A stretch of DNA of 64,000 bases, taken from the NCBI RefSeq assembly GCF_023856365.1, contig NC_064533.1:34644118-34708117 (forward strand), written 5' to 3'. The translations under genes and the position numbers were made by a program. Numbering within the stretch: position 1 is the first letter of the stretch; each line of letters starts with the position of its first letter. Origin of the DNA: Brienomyrus brachyistius (taxonomy: Eukaryota > Chordata > Actinopteri > Osteoglossiformes > Mormyridae). Below are positions 39,677 through 51,275 of the stretch, piece after piece. The notes beneath the pieces are model-generated. The model saw only the letters and a list, made by a program, of their open reading frames with translations. It ran no database searches and had not been told where the DNA came from.

Positions 39677-40094
39677 AAATTAAATAGTAAAATAAATATT
39701 AAAATGAAATCAGTTACAGTATTTGTGCAAGGCAGTGATAGGTAAGGTCCAAAATGAAAAACAAGAAGTATTGTAAAGTGCATAAAAGTGGTATATTAGC
39801 TGTATTTGGCCTCATTTACTACACAGACAGCCTGAGGGTAGAAACTTGTTCTCAGTTTCTCAGTGTTGACCCTGACCGCATCAGAGAGAAGGGAAGAGAG
39901 AAGGCCATTGTTGGTGCGGGTTGGATCTTTAATTATTTTCTGAGCATCGTCCCTGATGGTGGCTTGCTGCTTATGGAGAACACATCCAAATGATATGCAT
40001 TTAGATTATGGTTGGAAAGAAGTACCCAGTGAAAACTCACACAGATGGCAAGAACAACCTCCACATACATTGAGCCAGTGGAGGCAGTAAAAAC

Positions 40095-40855
40095 CAGTGT
40101 TTCCCAACCCGGTCCTTGGGCACCCCCAGACAGTCCACGTTTTTGCTCCCTGCCAGACATGGGAGCTTGGAGAAAAGAAAAACATGGACTGTAGTATGCC
40201 AGACAGGAAACTGGGTGGGAGCAAAAACATGGATTGTAGTATGCCAGACAGGAAGCTGGGTGGGAGCAAAAACATGGACTGCAGTATGCCAGACAGGAAG
40301 CTGGGTGGGAGCAAAAACATAGATTGTAGTATGCCAGACAGGAAGCTGGGTGGGAGCAAAAACATGACTGCAGTATGCCAGACAGGAAGCTGGGTGGGAG
40401 CAAAAACATGGACTGCAGTATGCCAGACAGGAAGCTGGGTGGGAGCAAAAACATGGACTGCAGTATGCCAGACAGGAAGCTGGGTGGGAGCAAAAACATG
40501 GACTGCAGTATGCCAGACAGGAAGCTGGGTGGGAGCAAAAACATGACTGCAGTATGCCAGACAGGAAGCTGGGTGGGAGCAAAAACATGGACTGCAGTAT
40601 GCCAGACAGGAAGCTGGGTGGGAGCAAAAACATGGACTGCAGTATGCCAGACAGGAAGCTGGGTGGGAGCAAAAACATGACTGCAGTATGCCAGACAGGA
40701 AGCTGGGTGGGAGCAAAAACATGGACTGCAGTATGCCAGACAGGAAGCTGGGTGGGAGCAAAAACATGGACTGCAGTATGCCAGACAGGAAGCTGGGTGG
40801 GAGCAAAAACATGGACTGTCTGAGGGTCCCCAAAAAACAGGATTTGGTAACACTG
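40095..40855. mobile_element. hAT-like MITE with internal minisatellite
   Basis: Left end CAGTGTTTCCCAACCCGGTC and right end GATTTGGTAACACTG are imperfect inverted repeats. The match extends about 55 bp inward through CAGACAGTCCACGTTTTTGC and its counterpart GCAAAAACATGGACTGTCTG. CAGTG-type ends fit the hAT superfamily, and the flanking 8-mers GTAAAAAC and ATCTAAAC agree at 5 of 8 positions, suggesting a decayed target duplication. No transposase is present. The interior is the 45-bp tandem array at 40185-40817. Confidence 0.65.
40185..40817 (+). repeat. Minisatellite C: 45-bp unit, about 14 copies
   Basis: The unit runs CATGGACTGCAGTATGCCAG, then ACAGGAAGCTGGGTGGGAGC, then AAAAA. Most copies are 45 bp; three copies lack one G (CATGACTG) and are 44 bp. 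The first copies carry GTAGTATG and ATTG variants and are the most diverged, while later ones are almost identical. The unit contains the inner part of the host MITE terminal repeat (GTGGGAGCAAAAACATGGAC). Long minus-strand frames (up to 306 codons) repeat the same peptide in all frames and are artefacts. Confidence 0.9.
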
Positions 40856-40939
40856 ATCTAAACTACAATTATAGATGTATGGATTGTCATCAGAGTTATT
40901 ATACTGTTTTTATTTAATTTAAGAAAAACTCTAAAGGAA

Positions 40940-41200
40940 GGGGTGGATTAACGGGTAACACTGTTGCCGCTCACCACCAAGGGCACCACCTCCGCTCAGA
41001 GTGTGGGGAGTCTGAGATACAGATCCTCCGCTCTCTGAACAAAGACATGCAGTACAGCTGACTGGCAGTGCTGAATTGCTCATGCCACAGTATCTGGGCC
41101 CTGTGAGGGAGCTGCCCCCCATCCAGGGTGTACCCCTACCTTGTGCTCTCTGCTTACACACGGTGATCCTGACCAGGAGAGGTGGATGGAAAATGGATCA
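40940..41200 (+). repeat. V-SINE-like element (diverged)
   Basis: It begins GGTGGATTAACGGGTAACAC, continues with TGCTGAATTGCTC and the CCATCCAGGGTGTACCCCTA block, and ends GGTGGATGGAAAATGGATCA. The order matches the better copy at 39306-39676 but the central core is degraded. Confidence 0.6.
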
Positions 41201-42260
41201 ATCTAAACTGAATCCCTTCATCTTTAGCCTAAATATGTCTCCTAACAACTGCTAAACAGATGCACTAAACATAGTAATAAGAGATCAAAATGCATTTCGT
41301 TTAACAATATAGTGGCTACTTGTCTTGTACTCTAACATAGCGATGTCACCGTACGCCTCCTCTATATCACAGTTATACACATTATATGGTATGCTATGTT
41401 CCTAATCTCATTCAAGGTCAGCATTGCATTACTTACTATAAATGAAATTCCTTGTGTAAGTAGAATGTTTGTTTGAGTTCAAGCTTCATATATAGTCTGT
41501 TTTACTCACATCACCTAACTGGTCAACATATCTCGTAGGCAGCACAGAATACTCTAGGTAGCTAGATAGCAGCACAGGAATGCTTTCTACAGTAGCTGTC
41601 ATTTTATGCACAAATGGGTTTTAACAGTGTTGTTACTCTGCATTTCAGAATGTCTAAGGCAGAGTGCCCACAGACTGTCTTCTGTAAAGTTTTCTCTGTG
41701 GATTTGTCTGCCCCATACATGAGAAGCATAACATTTGGTCGTGGAATTAATATACATCTTAGACAGCTTCAGTCCTTGAGCTGTTTATGCTGTGGTTTCG
41801 AATTTTAAAGATTCATCATCCTAGTTAACTAGCATTTCAGCCATAAATACTCCATCAAAATACTTAGTTAGGGGTAAACACTCCAAGGCCATTCTTTTAA
41901 CAGTCACAAAATATGGTCTGAATAATTTTTTCATAGTTTATTGGCTACATATTTCTCAGAATCATATGACAGTGCCTGCATTTTAATTTTTAAACCCAAA
42001 ACTGGTGGAGTCAGAATTGTAAAACACACATAGCCAGAGGTCTTAAAGGTGGATTATTCTGTTTCAACACTTGGCTCATATTCTTCACAACCTAAATATG
42101 CAGTATTTCACAATAATCATGGCCTGTTCCCTCCCAACCAACTGCCTATATAATATACAGTAGCTAAGTTGTGCTTACATTTTAATTAGCATTAGGAGTG
42201 GTGTGATACCTCAGTGTAGTTGTGGATTTAATTCAGCTTTTGTGGTGTGTCAGTACTTCT
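41201..42260. other. Unique noncoding DNA
   Basis: AT-rich sequence with no recognised gene or repeat. Confidence 0.5.
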
Positions 42261-42410
42261 TTTCCCCCATGTGTGGTTTATGTGAATCTGCATACGTTGC
42301 AGGCCTATGATGGACTGGTGTCCCGTTCAGGGTGTACCCTGCCTCAGGTGCTAGAATAAGCCCCAGGCTCCCTGCAAAAATCTGTTAGATAAGTGGCTGT
42401 GGAAAAAATT
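42261..42410 (+). repeat. V-SINE-like 3' fragment
   Basis: The string TGATGGACTGGTGTCCCGTT, followed by GGGTGTACCCTGCCT and GATAAGTGGCTGTGG, matches the 3' domain of the SINE copies in the window. The 5' head is missing. Confidence 0.6.
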
Positions 42411-45400
42411 AATGATGCATGAACTGTATATATCTACATCTATATATATATATAGCTGCATATAGGTGCATAGTCTGCACAGCTTTTTAAGCGATCTGTA
42501 GCAAACCCTAGTATTACCAGAAAGACAAAGGTCTGGAAACTGCTCATTAACTGGAATGAACGTGCTTCCCTGCCCTCTGCCATGTCGCATTTCTACACAC
42601 CTTTTGTCAAGTGAATGAATAACAATGCATAAATATCCAATGAACAACTGTATTAACAATGTGCAGTGATTGCTGTTGTGAGAGATGCAAGTCAAACACG
42701 CTTACCAGTCACTAAATAAAACAAGGTGCGAGGAAAGAACTCGTTTCCACGGAGACGTCGGCGGCGCGCCGCACGGAGCTACCTGTGTCGCACAGCGGTG
42801 ATTATTGACACATGCCGAGCACCATCGGCACACACTCAGGCACACCCGCTGCGAGCCCGTGGATCTCTACTGACACAGATAACATCAGGAGAGCAGCCCT
42901 AGTGGGAGACTTTTGGGGGGGACCAGTGGGTGTCTCAGGAGCGAGGAATTTTGCCAATAAGAGTTCTGTTACGTGATCAAATCTTAACATGAACGTCCAA
43001 TTTAATATAGAGAATATTACAACCGAACATTAACATATAACTTACACTGCTACAGGGAGTCCCAGACTGTAATGACAATGATGCTAGGAATATTTCGTTT
43101 ATGGATTGTTGGTTTCCATGGATAGACTATCTTTGATCCACACTACTCTAGACCTTCACCCTGTCATTCTTTGAAGGAGGCACATCAATGACTGTGGTCG
43201 ATACCTGACAGATGCTACTCTCTGTGTTGCCATGGTTCCCATGCGACCAGTCTAGTCCCTTGACATCTGACCCCTTTAGTTTGCTCCAAAGCCATGGTCA
43301 TTTGATGGTAGGAGTGATGGCTGTTCACACCTACAGATGCCTGAATACCCCATTGCCCTGACACAGAGCAGAGCACTCTTTACAGGCGAGCCAACCTCTG
43401 CTTTTCTAGAATCCACACTGACTCCGGGGTTGGAGATCTGCTGTTCCAGCATCATTTTCATTAGCCTGGCCCAGGTATGTACATCTCCTGTGTAATGCGG
43501 TGAAATTGCTTTTCACAGGTCCCCACTGAATGGCCTCCAGGTTTGCCTCAACAGCAGCAGGAGGGACTGGCCTTCCAATAATCACCATTCCTGGCAGACG
43601 CCACATTAGCATCAAATTAACCTTCCAGAAGCATGTGAAGACTTAAGGAGAAAGAGGTCAAATTCTTATGGCCTCTGTTTTTTCTCCTCCACTAATTCCT
43701 GTTTAATAGCTTATAAACGGATGGCCCTTCTTGGCCCTGCCTGTGTTTTTACCCTCTGGTTTTCGTGCTATTTATTCCCTTTCTTGGCACGGGAAGCACT
43801 AACGCAGCACTAAAGCTGACCCAGCTGAGAACGCACTTTTTTTTTTATACCTATTTTTCACCTCCTTTCTGCAAAAGTAAGGTTGCCCCCACACGACCCC
43901 TTGCCAGTCAGTCACCTCCCTTTGCAGTGCAGACCCCTGAACAGGGCATGAACACGGAGCAGACAGACTCCCGGCGTGTCTGTAATGCTCTAATGAACCC
44001 GCCTCGCCCTATGAATATGTGTGCTTTTCTTGGTCGGCAAATATGGGCCTTATCGAACGGCACAGACCCTTGAGTAGGTATGTGTTTGTTCACGCAGCGG
44101 TGTCCGCCCCCTCTGTCAATGCGCACCGGGGTCTTTGTGTGACTCTGAGGCGCCCGCCGGGCTGCCATGCTGAAGAGCTTCCCACTGGAAGACCTACCCG
44201 GCGACCTGCACCGTGCTGATAAATCCGTCCTCAATGCAGCCCCCCCGTCCTCCATTCACCAATGCAGGGGGCTCACGCCGCCCTCCCGCTTCATATGCAC
44301 CCATTTTCCCAGCTGCTCTCCATGTTGTCGACACTGTCTGCTACACACCTTTGCATGGCTTGCCATGGAATTCCAGCGTCGGCTGCATCTGAGAAGATGA
44401 GCGGCCTGGGTTTCTGTGGCAAACCTTTGGTGGGATAACAAATGGCTTAAGAAATACTTGGCCGGTAGACAACGGCATTAGGAAATAGCTGAGGTCAAGG
44501 CTTTGCATTGTTGAAAACCAGCTTGAAGGCCATTTACGCATCACTGTCACAACCCAATGCCTGCAAGCCTCACAAGTTCTGCACAGGCGCTACAATATCC
44601 ATGTAGTTCCCAGCTAATCAAGTATGATCCGGTCGTCAGCTGAAATTAGAGACTGAGACTGTCCCGCATGCCTCCAGACAAGCGACAAGTCTGTTAAAGC
44701 AACATGCCATGTTGCTGGCACACTGGAGATCTTCCTCCACACCAGACTCTTCTCCACCATCCCCTGTTGGCACTTGCCTCCATGTTAATCTCACAGCAGG
44801 AACTATGCATCTAATTATTTATTCATTCATTTGTGATTTGTTCTGTCAAACAAGCGCAGCACCCTTGAAGTTAACGACACATCATACAGAAGCACAGCGT
44901 GATTTACATTTTACACATTTTTTTTTTGCATACACAGGGGTATACAGTATATCTGCCAGCAGAAAAAAACACAGGAAATGAAAACAAAGAAGACAATTAT
45001 TTCTTCAATACATAGTCATTGCTTTACCGTGCAATTTAATGCAATTCTGAAATAAACTCAGTGGTCACTTTATTAAGTATCCCTGCAAGGAATGAGGTTG
45101 GACACCCTTTTATTTCGAGAGTCACAAGGGCTGCTTGTTCCGTGATGCCCTTCTGCACATCACTGTCATACTGATCTCTTAGTTTTCTTGTCAACAGAGC
45201 TTCTGCAGACGTGCTTATCGCACCCCACTCTGTAAACTCACCACAGTGTAGTATGTGAAAATCCCTGGAGGGTGACTGTTTCTAAGACGTTGAAACCACG
45301 GTGTCTGGCCCATAACGATGCACTTGTAAAATCAGTCGTTTTAGTCATTCAGAGGCTTAGCGGCACAGTAACTGAACTTCTTGACCCAGTCTATATTCTG

Positions 45401-46211
45401 TATATATTTAGTTGCAGCCAGAGGATTCACACTGTGGGCGAAGAGGATGTCTGTGTTATGTGGCCATGGACTTAATATCCATGTATTAGCAATGGGATGG
45501 AAAAGACTAGTCCTTACATTTACAACAGTACAGACACCAGAGGACTGTCAGTTCCCTAATCTCACAAGGCTACCCCCCCACTCCCACTGTCCAAAGCAGT
45601 AGCATAGTGGCAGCATAGACAAAATATAACATTCAAAGCACCCTGCCAAGAGTCAAGACTGGAGGGACAGCCAGCCAGTCCACAGGGGGCAGTGCGGCAG
45701 ACTTTGATCAAAGGACAGATTTAACCAAGAGTGACAGCCCACCCGCACCATTGGCCTGGGTTCAAACAGCATGCTCTCTAAGGGAGGCAGGGCTGCGGGG
45801 TGTGTGTCACAGAGCTCAGCTGACTGCGCCCGCTTGCTACACACGCCTTCAGCACGGAAATACACTCAGACTCATGAGAAGATCAACTGGCTCAGCTGGG
45901 GGCCCACCCCCCACCCCTATACATATATACATATAGATGTACAGTTCTCCGAAAAAAAGAAAAAAAACAACTGACTACCCTTTGCAGCAAATTCATATAT
46001 CAAAATCATCCATATAGCAATTTTTGCGCATGCAGACACAATCATTTAACACATACAGCTCCTCATATGCATGAAAAACAAGAACACCATTTCAAATCAA
46101 CCAAGATTCAAAACACTGACCTACCCAAAAAACCCACAGCTTTATAAATAAGCACAATATACTGCAGTATTCACATCTGTCATTCTTTGCAAAATCCTCT
46201 TCCATTAATTG
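42411..46211. other. Unique noncoding DNA
   Basis: No gene is recognised. A CpG-dense non-repetitive block with a CGGCGGCGCGCCGCAC core lies at 42725-42850. The block at 43900-44300 is GC-richer with several open frames in both directions, none of them protein-like. Confidence 0.45.
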
Positions 46212-46516
46212 ATCCGCCCATTTTCCAACCGTTAATCCCAGTCAGGGTCACCTGGAGACTATCCAAGGTAGCAGAGGGCATGAGGATGGGGTACACCATG
46301 GATGGGATGCCAGTCTATCACAGGACACATGCACACATATGCATAGAATTGGCAATTTAGAGACACCAATCTGCAGGTCCTTAGACTGCAGGAAGAAACC
46401 AGAATAGCTGCCCGACACGGGGAGGGCATGCAAACGGCAGGAAAAGAGCGACAGAGGGATTCAAACCCCCAGCCTAACAGGTGTGAGACAGCAGTGTGAC
46501 CCACTGAGCCGCCCAT
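46212..46516 (-). repeat. V-SINE-like element, minus orientation
   Basis: On the minus strand it starts GGGCGGCTCAGTGGGTCACA, with an A-box-like CTCAGTGGG and a B-box-like GGGTTTGAATCCC. It continues with the core TTTGCATGCCCTCCCCGTGT and ends in GGTTGGAAAATGGGCGGATC. The layout is full length but diverged. Confidence 0.75.
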
Positions 46517-47176
46517 TTTCCAAAAATACATTTAAAAAAATGCCTACAAAATATGCATTTCCACAGAAGCAGCATAATACAAAATCACACATATGCATAT
46601 TTTAAACTATTTCTGTATAAATACTGATCTGTGTTACCATTAGTACTTTATAGCTAAAGGACGTTGACTTTTTGTATTTGCTCTGCTGTGCCTCTTTGAC
46701 TCTGACATATGCACTTCTTTATTAAGATCTGAATTTACAATAAGCTGGAATATATAATTACTCCACCACTTTGCATAGCAATAAGGTATTTTTAACTTCT
46801 TCTAAATTATTAATAACATCACTTAGTGGAGGAGAAAGTGGTTTTTTTGTGCTGCATTATGACTGAAAGAAGCATTTCAGGGTGAGTGTGTGCGATTTTA
46901 TGGCTCACGAAGAATATGCACACATTCGGAGGTGGTCCAATCCTGAAATGGGGCGAAAATGAAGAAAACTGAGACAGTTACCCTGCTTTGAAGAGGCTGC
47001 GTCTCCTTGCACCCTCCCACCTGTCAAACACAGCGTGAACCAGGCTAATTGCTGCTCCTGCACTTAGCCCGGGTGAAATAGGGTTCCCGTGGGACGCTAC
47101 CAGCCATGCCCCCCTGCTTCCTGCTCAGCCACGCAGAGATAAGCAGCAAGGAAGTGTGGAGGCTGCAATGTGGCGA
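46517..47176. other. Unique noncoding DNA
   Basis: No gene or repeat is recognised. Confidence 0.5.
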
Positions 47177-47275
47177 GTGGGGGCCAGAGAGGGACAGGCG
47201 ACACAGCAGCACAGACACATCATACAGGCTTGCGTGTCTGTGCCGCTGTGTCGCCTGTCCCTCCCCAGCCCCCAC
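47177..47275. repeat. Long imperfect hairpin (42-bp arms, 15-base loop)
   Basis: The arms 47177-47218 and 47234-47275 are reverse complements at 38 of 42 positions around a 15-base loop (47219-47233). The inner 20 bases GACACAGCAGCACAGACAC-side pair with one mismatch. Partial pairing continues outward (GGCTGCAA at 47161-47168 against TTTGCAGAC near 47280). Both strands consequently encode near-identical short peptides, explaining the mirrored open frames here. It could be a MITE remnant, a palindromic duplication or a transcribed hairpin. No known family is recognised. Confidence 0.85.
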
Positions 47276-47333
47276 TGCTTTGCAGACTTTATCATGAGCT
47301 GCCTGGCAGTCCTGGGGTTAGGGCCTGGAAAGG

Positions 47334-47382
47334 GGGAGAGAGAGAGAGAGAGAGAGGGAGAGATAGAGAGAGAGGGGGGGGA
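47334..47382 (+). repeat. (GA)n microsatellite with G-run
   Basis: About 40 bp of GA repeats with small interruptions, ending in a run of nine Gs. Confidence 0.9.
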
Positions 47383-48840
47383 ACAGGGTGTCAAATGGAT
47401 GAATGTCTCTGGATATTGCATCTGAAGCCAACCTCCACTTCTTGCCCAAATGCCATGTGTAAAGAGCACAGTCAGGGCTGTCAGCTAGCCTCCCAAAGCA
47501 GGATAATGAGATTACAGCTTTCTGTGTCACTGTGCTGGAACCAAGGAGGAAGACAGAAAGTGAAATACAAAACAAGCTTATGTGAAGAGGACAAGTCAGC
47601 TGTGTCACTGCCGCCGGATCAGGGAAAGGTCTCACATTTGGACAGTTTAGGGCGGACGCTGGCGTTTGCTCTCTGATCCTTTCATATATTTAGCGGAGCT
47701 CGACTAACGACGAATCGCCGCATATTTCCAATTCCCCTGAAAAGTCTCACGTCTCACTATCATGGTCGGTGATATTTCAGAACCTGGAGATTAAAGGGAA
47801 AGATCTGTACAGTAATTCCTGAGTGCACTGCAAGCCTGAAGAAAGAATGTAAGAGGCTGCGGGAGAAGCTCTACTCTTTTTAATCATTACTGAATTCATG
47901 AAATTCACCCTATATCTGTTTCCTGAGTCTTTCATACTGAGAGTGTTGCTAGATGAAAGGCAAAAGATAAATGTATTCCCTTTATCATTCAAAGTGTGAT
48001 TTCTGGAATTCATTTAATAATTCTGCTCATTTCGGCTCATAAACCTGGAACGGTTTTTTATTATTTTTATTCTAATCCTTTTTTGCTTGTATAATCAAAT
48101 GAATAAATGTAGAAGAATAGCTGTTTGTTTTCCTTTTTTGCCTCCTCCTCCATTGAAAATGCCCTCTTTGCAAACCATAGGCTGGGTCATTCTGGGACGG
48201 GATGCTCGGCCTCACTGAGGGGCGGCTCTGATCCGAGCAGACGCCGCCTATCCAGAGTGCCGTGCCGTCCAGCATAATTGGGACAATTCCCACTTGTGAT
48301 ATAATTTCCTTCGTACCTCGATGGCACTTTTCCCTTCATCTGATGCCATCCTCCAGCTCCGCCTCTAATTGGCTTTCTCCTGGCAAAACAGCCTTGTCCC
48401 TGTACAATATCCCTGCAAAAGCACTGACTGCCGATTGCCTGGCATATGGGTCAAAGGCTCATTGAAATTGTGGTTTCAAATGAAAGTTTACAAACATAAT
48501 ACTTATCCTTTATACAGAAAAAGCAGGTTTTTTTAAAACATGAGTAATTTTCATTATAAGAACAGATACGGTTCTTTTTCAGTGTCCTCGCGTGACTCTT
48601 CTAACTCCATTAGCAGCCTCCTTTAGTATAATCCTTTGCACATCATTGCATTTGTAGATCTGTTTATTCCAAGCCCGATCTAGATAGACTAATACTAGCA
48701 ATGTTGAAGTTCGGCAAAGTTAAAACACCGGCTACAGAAGACAAACAACACAATGACACAACAGCTAATATCAAATGAACTCCAGAATCAGGTGAGCAAT
48801 TAAATAGAAATTATGAAAATGCCTATGGAAATTTATCGAG
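47383..48840. other. Unique noncoding DNA
   Basis: No gene is recognised. The block at 48150-48470 is non-repetitive and GC-richer, with TAATTGGGACAATTCCCA and TCTAATTGGC cores. It could be a regulatory element. Confidence 0.45.
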
Positions 48841-48841
48841 C

Positions 48842-48899
48842 GGGGCGGGGGGGTGGGGGGGGTGGGGGGGGGTGGGGGGGGTGGGGGGGGGTGGGGGGG
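48842..48899 (+). repeat. G-run array, strong quadruplex potential
   Basis: Seven G-runs of 4 to 9 bases are separated by single C or T bases over 58 bp. This satisfies simple G-quadruplex rules many times over on the + strand. It sits directly before the SINE at 48900. Confidence 0.9.
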
Positions 48900-49050
48900 A
48901 TGGTTAGCAATATGAATCCAGAATGTCGTTGGTTCCGATTCTGTGACTGGCATAGTAACCATATCACTAATGGGCCCTTGAACAAGTCCTGCATTCCCAA
49001 ACCCTGCTTCCCGATCCCAGAACCTGCCCTGCCCTGTGTATATGTGTAGG
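48900..49050 (+). repeat. tRNA-derived SINE, second family (diverged)
   Basis: The stretch with GGTTCCGATTCTGTGACTGG (like a B box), AGTAACCATATCACTAATGG, GCCCTTGAACAAGTCCTGCA and GAACCTGCCCTGCCCTGTGT shares its layout with the copy at 51045-51275. A (TG)n run follows at 49051-49071. Confidence 0.55.
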
Positions 49051-49071
49051 AGTGTGTGTGTGTGTGTGTGT
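49051..49071 (+). repeat. (TG)n microsatellite
   Basis: About 10 TG units. Confidence 0.9.
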
Positions 49072-49210
49072 ATATCTGCATCGCTTAGACTGGGAAAACC
49101 CACAAATTCCTACATACCTGTGCTTTCATTTATACACTGAATTTTTTTTTTTTTCTTTCAGGCAAATATGTTCTGGAAAGTAGCTTTTCAAAAGTTTTAC
49201 CTCATTTCCA

Positions 49211-50416
49211 CACTACAATACAGGTTATATGGACAAAAGTATTGGGACACCTGGCCATTGTACTTACAGTAACTTTTATAACATCCCATGTTAAATCCAT
49301 AGGCATCAATATAGATTTGGTCCCCCTTTTGCAACTATAACATCTACCACTCTTCTGGGAAGGCTTTCCACAAGACTCTGGAGCGTTTCTGGGGGAATTT
49401 TTCCACATTCATCCAGAGGAGTATTTGTGATGTTAGGTACTAATGTTGGACGTTGGTTTGCAATGTAAATTCTAGATCATCCCAAAGGTGTTTCATAGGG
49501 TTGAGGTCAGGGTTCTGTGTGGGTCAGTCAAGTTCCTCCACACCAAACTCACCCAACCATGTTTGTATGGACCTTGCTTTGTGCACTGGGGCACAGTAAT
49601 GGTGGAACAGAAAAGGACCTTCCTCAAACTGTTTCCAAAAACTTGGAAGCATATAATTGCCCAAAATGTCTTAGTAGGCTGAAGTATTAAGAGTTCCCAT
49701 CACTGGAACTAAGGGGCCTAGCCTAACTCCTGAAAAACAACCCCATACCATTATCCCTCCTCTACCAAACTTTACAGTTCTCCTGGCATCCACCAACCCC
49801 AGAATCGTCAGAATGCCAGACAAAGTGTGATTCGTCACTCCAGAGAACACATTTCTACTGCTCCAGGGTCCAGTGGCGGCGTGCTTTACACCACTCCATC
49901 CGAAGCTTGGCATTGTGCTTGGTGGTGTGAGGCTTGCATGCAGCTGCTTGGCCATGGAAGCCTGTTCCATGAAGCTCTCAGCACAGTTTATGTGCTGGAG
50001 TTAAAGCCAGAGGGAGTTTGGAACTCTGCAGTTGGTCAGCAGAGTGTTGACGACTTTTACGCACTATGAGCCTCAGCACTCGGTGACCCCGCTGTGTTAC
50101 TTTATGTGGTCTGACACTTTGTGGCTGAGTCTCCGTTGTTCCTAAATGCTTCCACTTCCAATAATACCACTTACAGTTAACCATGGAATATCTAGCAGGT
50201 AGGAAATTTCACAAACTGACTTATTGCAAAGGCGACATCCTATAAAGTACCCTGCTTGCATTCACTGAGATCTTCATAATGACCCATTCTTTCATAAATG
50301 TTTGTAAACCTGACTGCATAGCGAGGTGCTTGATTTCATACACCTGTGGAAATAGGAATGAATGGAACATCTGAAACATCTGAAGGAGGTGTCCCAGTAC
50401 TTGTATCCATGTAGTG
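49211..50416 (-). mobile_element. Tc1-like transposon, about 1.2 kb, inactive
   Basis: The ends are inverted repeats: TGGACAAAAGTATTGGGACA on the left (49229-49248) and, in reverse complement on the right, CACTACATGGATACAAGTAC followed by TGGGACACCT. The right end abuts TA, the expected target duplication; the left end carries a 12-base insertion-like difference and no clear TA. The length and single minus-strand transposase fit a Tc1/mariner family element of fish. It is flanked on the right by a SINE. Confidence 0.85.
49290..50200 (-). pseudogene. Tc1-like transposase (DD34E type), broken
   Basis: Read on the minus strand in shifted frames, the N-terminal helix-turn-helix region is seen in HRVLRLIVRKSRQHSADQLQ (near 50010-50090). 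The GGIMVWGCFSG motif is intact at about 49740-49772. Farther on come APVHKARSIQTWLGEFGVEE and PTQNPDLNPMKHLWDDLE. Here the usual catalytic Glu of the DLNPIEHLW motif is Lys, the Asp of the QDNAPVH motif appears lost, and a TGA replaces the Trp before PTQNP. The C-terminal SLPRR..DV..KGG part is readable at 49320-49380. It is catalytically dead. Confidence 0.85.
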
Positions 50417-50424
50417 TATACTTT

Positions 50425-50615
50425 ACATTTATTTAGCAGATGCTTTTGTCCAAAATGATGTGCAAGGGAGGATCAGAGAACAAGATCAGTCTGCCTTGCT
50501 CAAGAACCAAACTGTGAGATAATTACTCAACCAACCATGGGATTTTAATCCTTGATCTTCTAGACAAAGGTGCATATTCCTGGCCTAATGGACTGAACAC
50601 CACACCATGAAAAAG
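50425..50615 (-). repeat. tRNA-derived fish SINE, minus orientation
   Basis: The + strand shows TTTACATTTATTTAGCAGAT then GCTTTTGTCCAAAATGATGT, the widespread fish SINE 3' end in reverse. On the minus strand the head has TGGTGTTCAGTCCATTAGGC (A-box region) and GATTAAAATCCC (B-box-like). It lies directly next to the Tc1-like element. Confidence 0.7.
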
Positions 50616-50628
50616 CAATGCAATGTAC

Positions 50629-50761
<133 letters not shown>

Positions 50762-51044
50762 GTGCCTAAATATTGGATTCCGCAAAACAGCCACCTGATC
50801 AGCTGCAATAAACGAATCACATGCTTTTACAGTATGCTATGATAACCATGCTGGCTGAGATCAGCATGAGTTTGATACCTACCAAAGCAATCCCAGACCA
50901 TCACAAAGCCTCCTCCACGTTTGATAGTGTGAACCACACATGCATAGCTTCTCTTTTGTAAAATGTTTCACATTTTGGTAAAATTATTTTGCTGTAGATA
51001 TTAAAAGAAATGTACAGAGTAACAATTCACATAATCTCTGTTGT
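50762..51044. other. Unique noncoding DNA
   Basis: The block containing CCAAAGCAATCCCAGACCAT and CACGTTTGATAGTGTGAACC (50881-50940) resembles an internal piece of a Tc1-like transposase in minus sense. It is too short to call. Confidence 0.35.
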
Positions 51045-51275
51045 GGATTAGGCCTCTGTGATCGTGATCACAATATCATTGGTTTGAACTCTGTCCTTTG
51101 CAGGATAGTAACTTCTCAGATGAGCATTTGAGCAAGACCCTTAACCCCTCAAAAAGCTCCAGAGGCACTGGAAAAATGACCATGCTGACCCTGTGCTCTG
51201 ACTCCTGGCTTTCACCTCTGTGTGTGTGCCAAATGGACAGCAAAATGGGATATGTGAAAACGGCAATATAAAGCA
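51045..51275 (+). repeat. tRNA-derived SINE, second family
   Basis: The segment has ATTGGTTTGAACTCTGTCC (B-box-like GGTTTGAACTC), TTGAGCAAGACCCTTAACCC, GACCCTGTGCTCTGACTCCT and a degenerate GGGATATGTGAAAACGGCAA tail. These blocks typify a SINE family found in many teleosts. Confidence 0.7.

Noticed and set aside
39933..40853. Minus-strand open frames of 213 to 306 codons
   Set aside because: They read the 45-bp minisatellite inside a MITE. The same peptide recurs in every frame.
45676..45695. CTCF-like string CCACAGGGGGCAGTGC
   Set aside because: Only the 3' half of the core fits; the 5' CCASY part is out of register.
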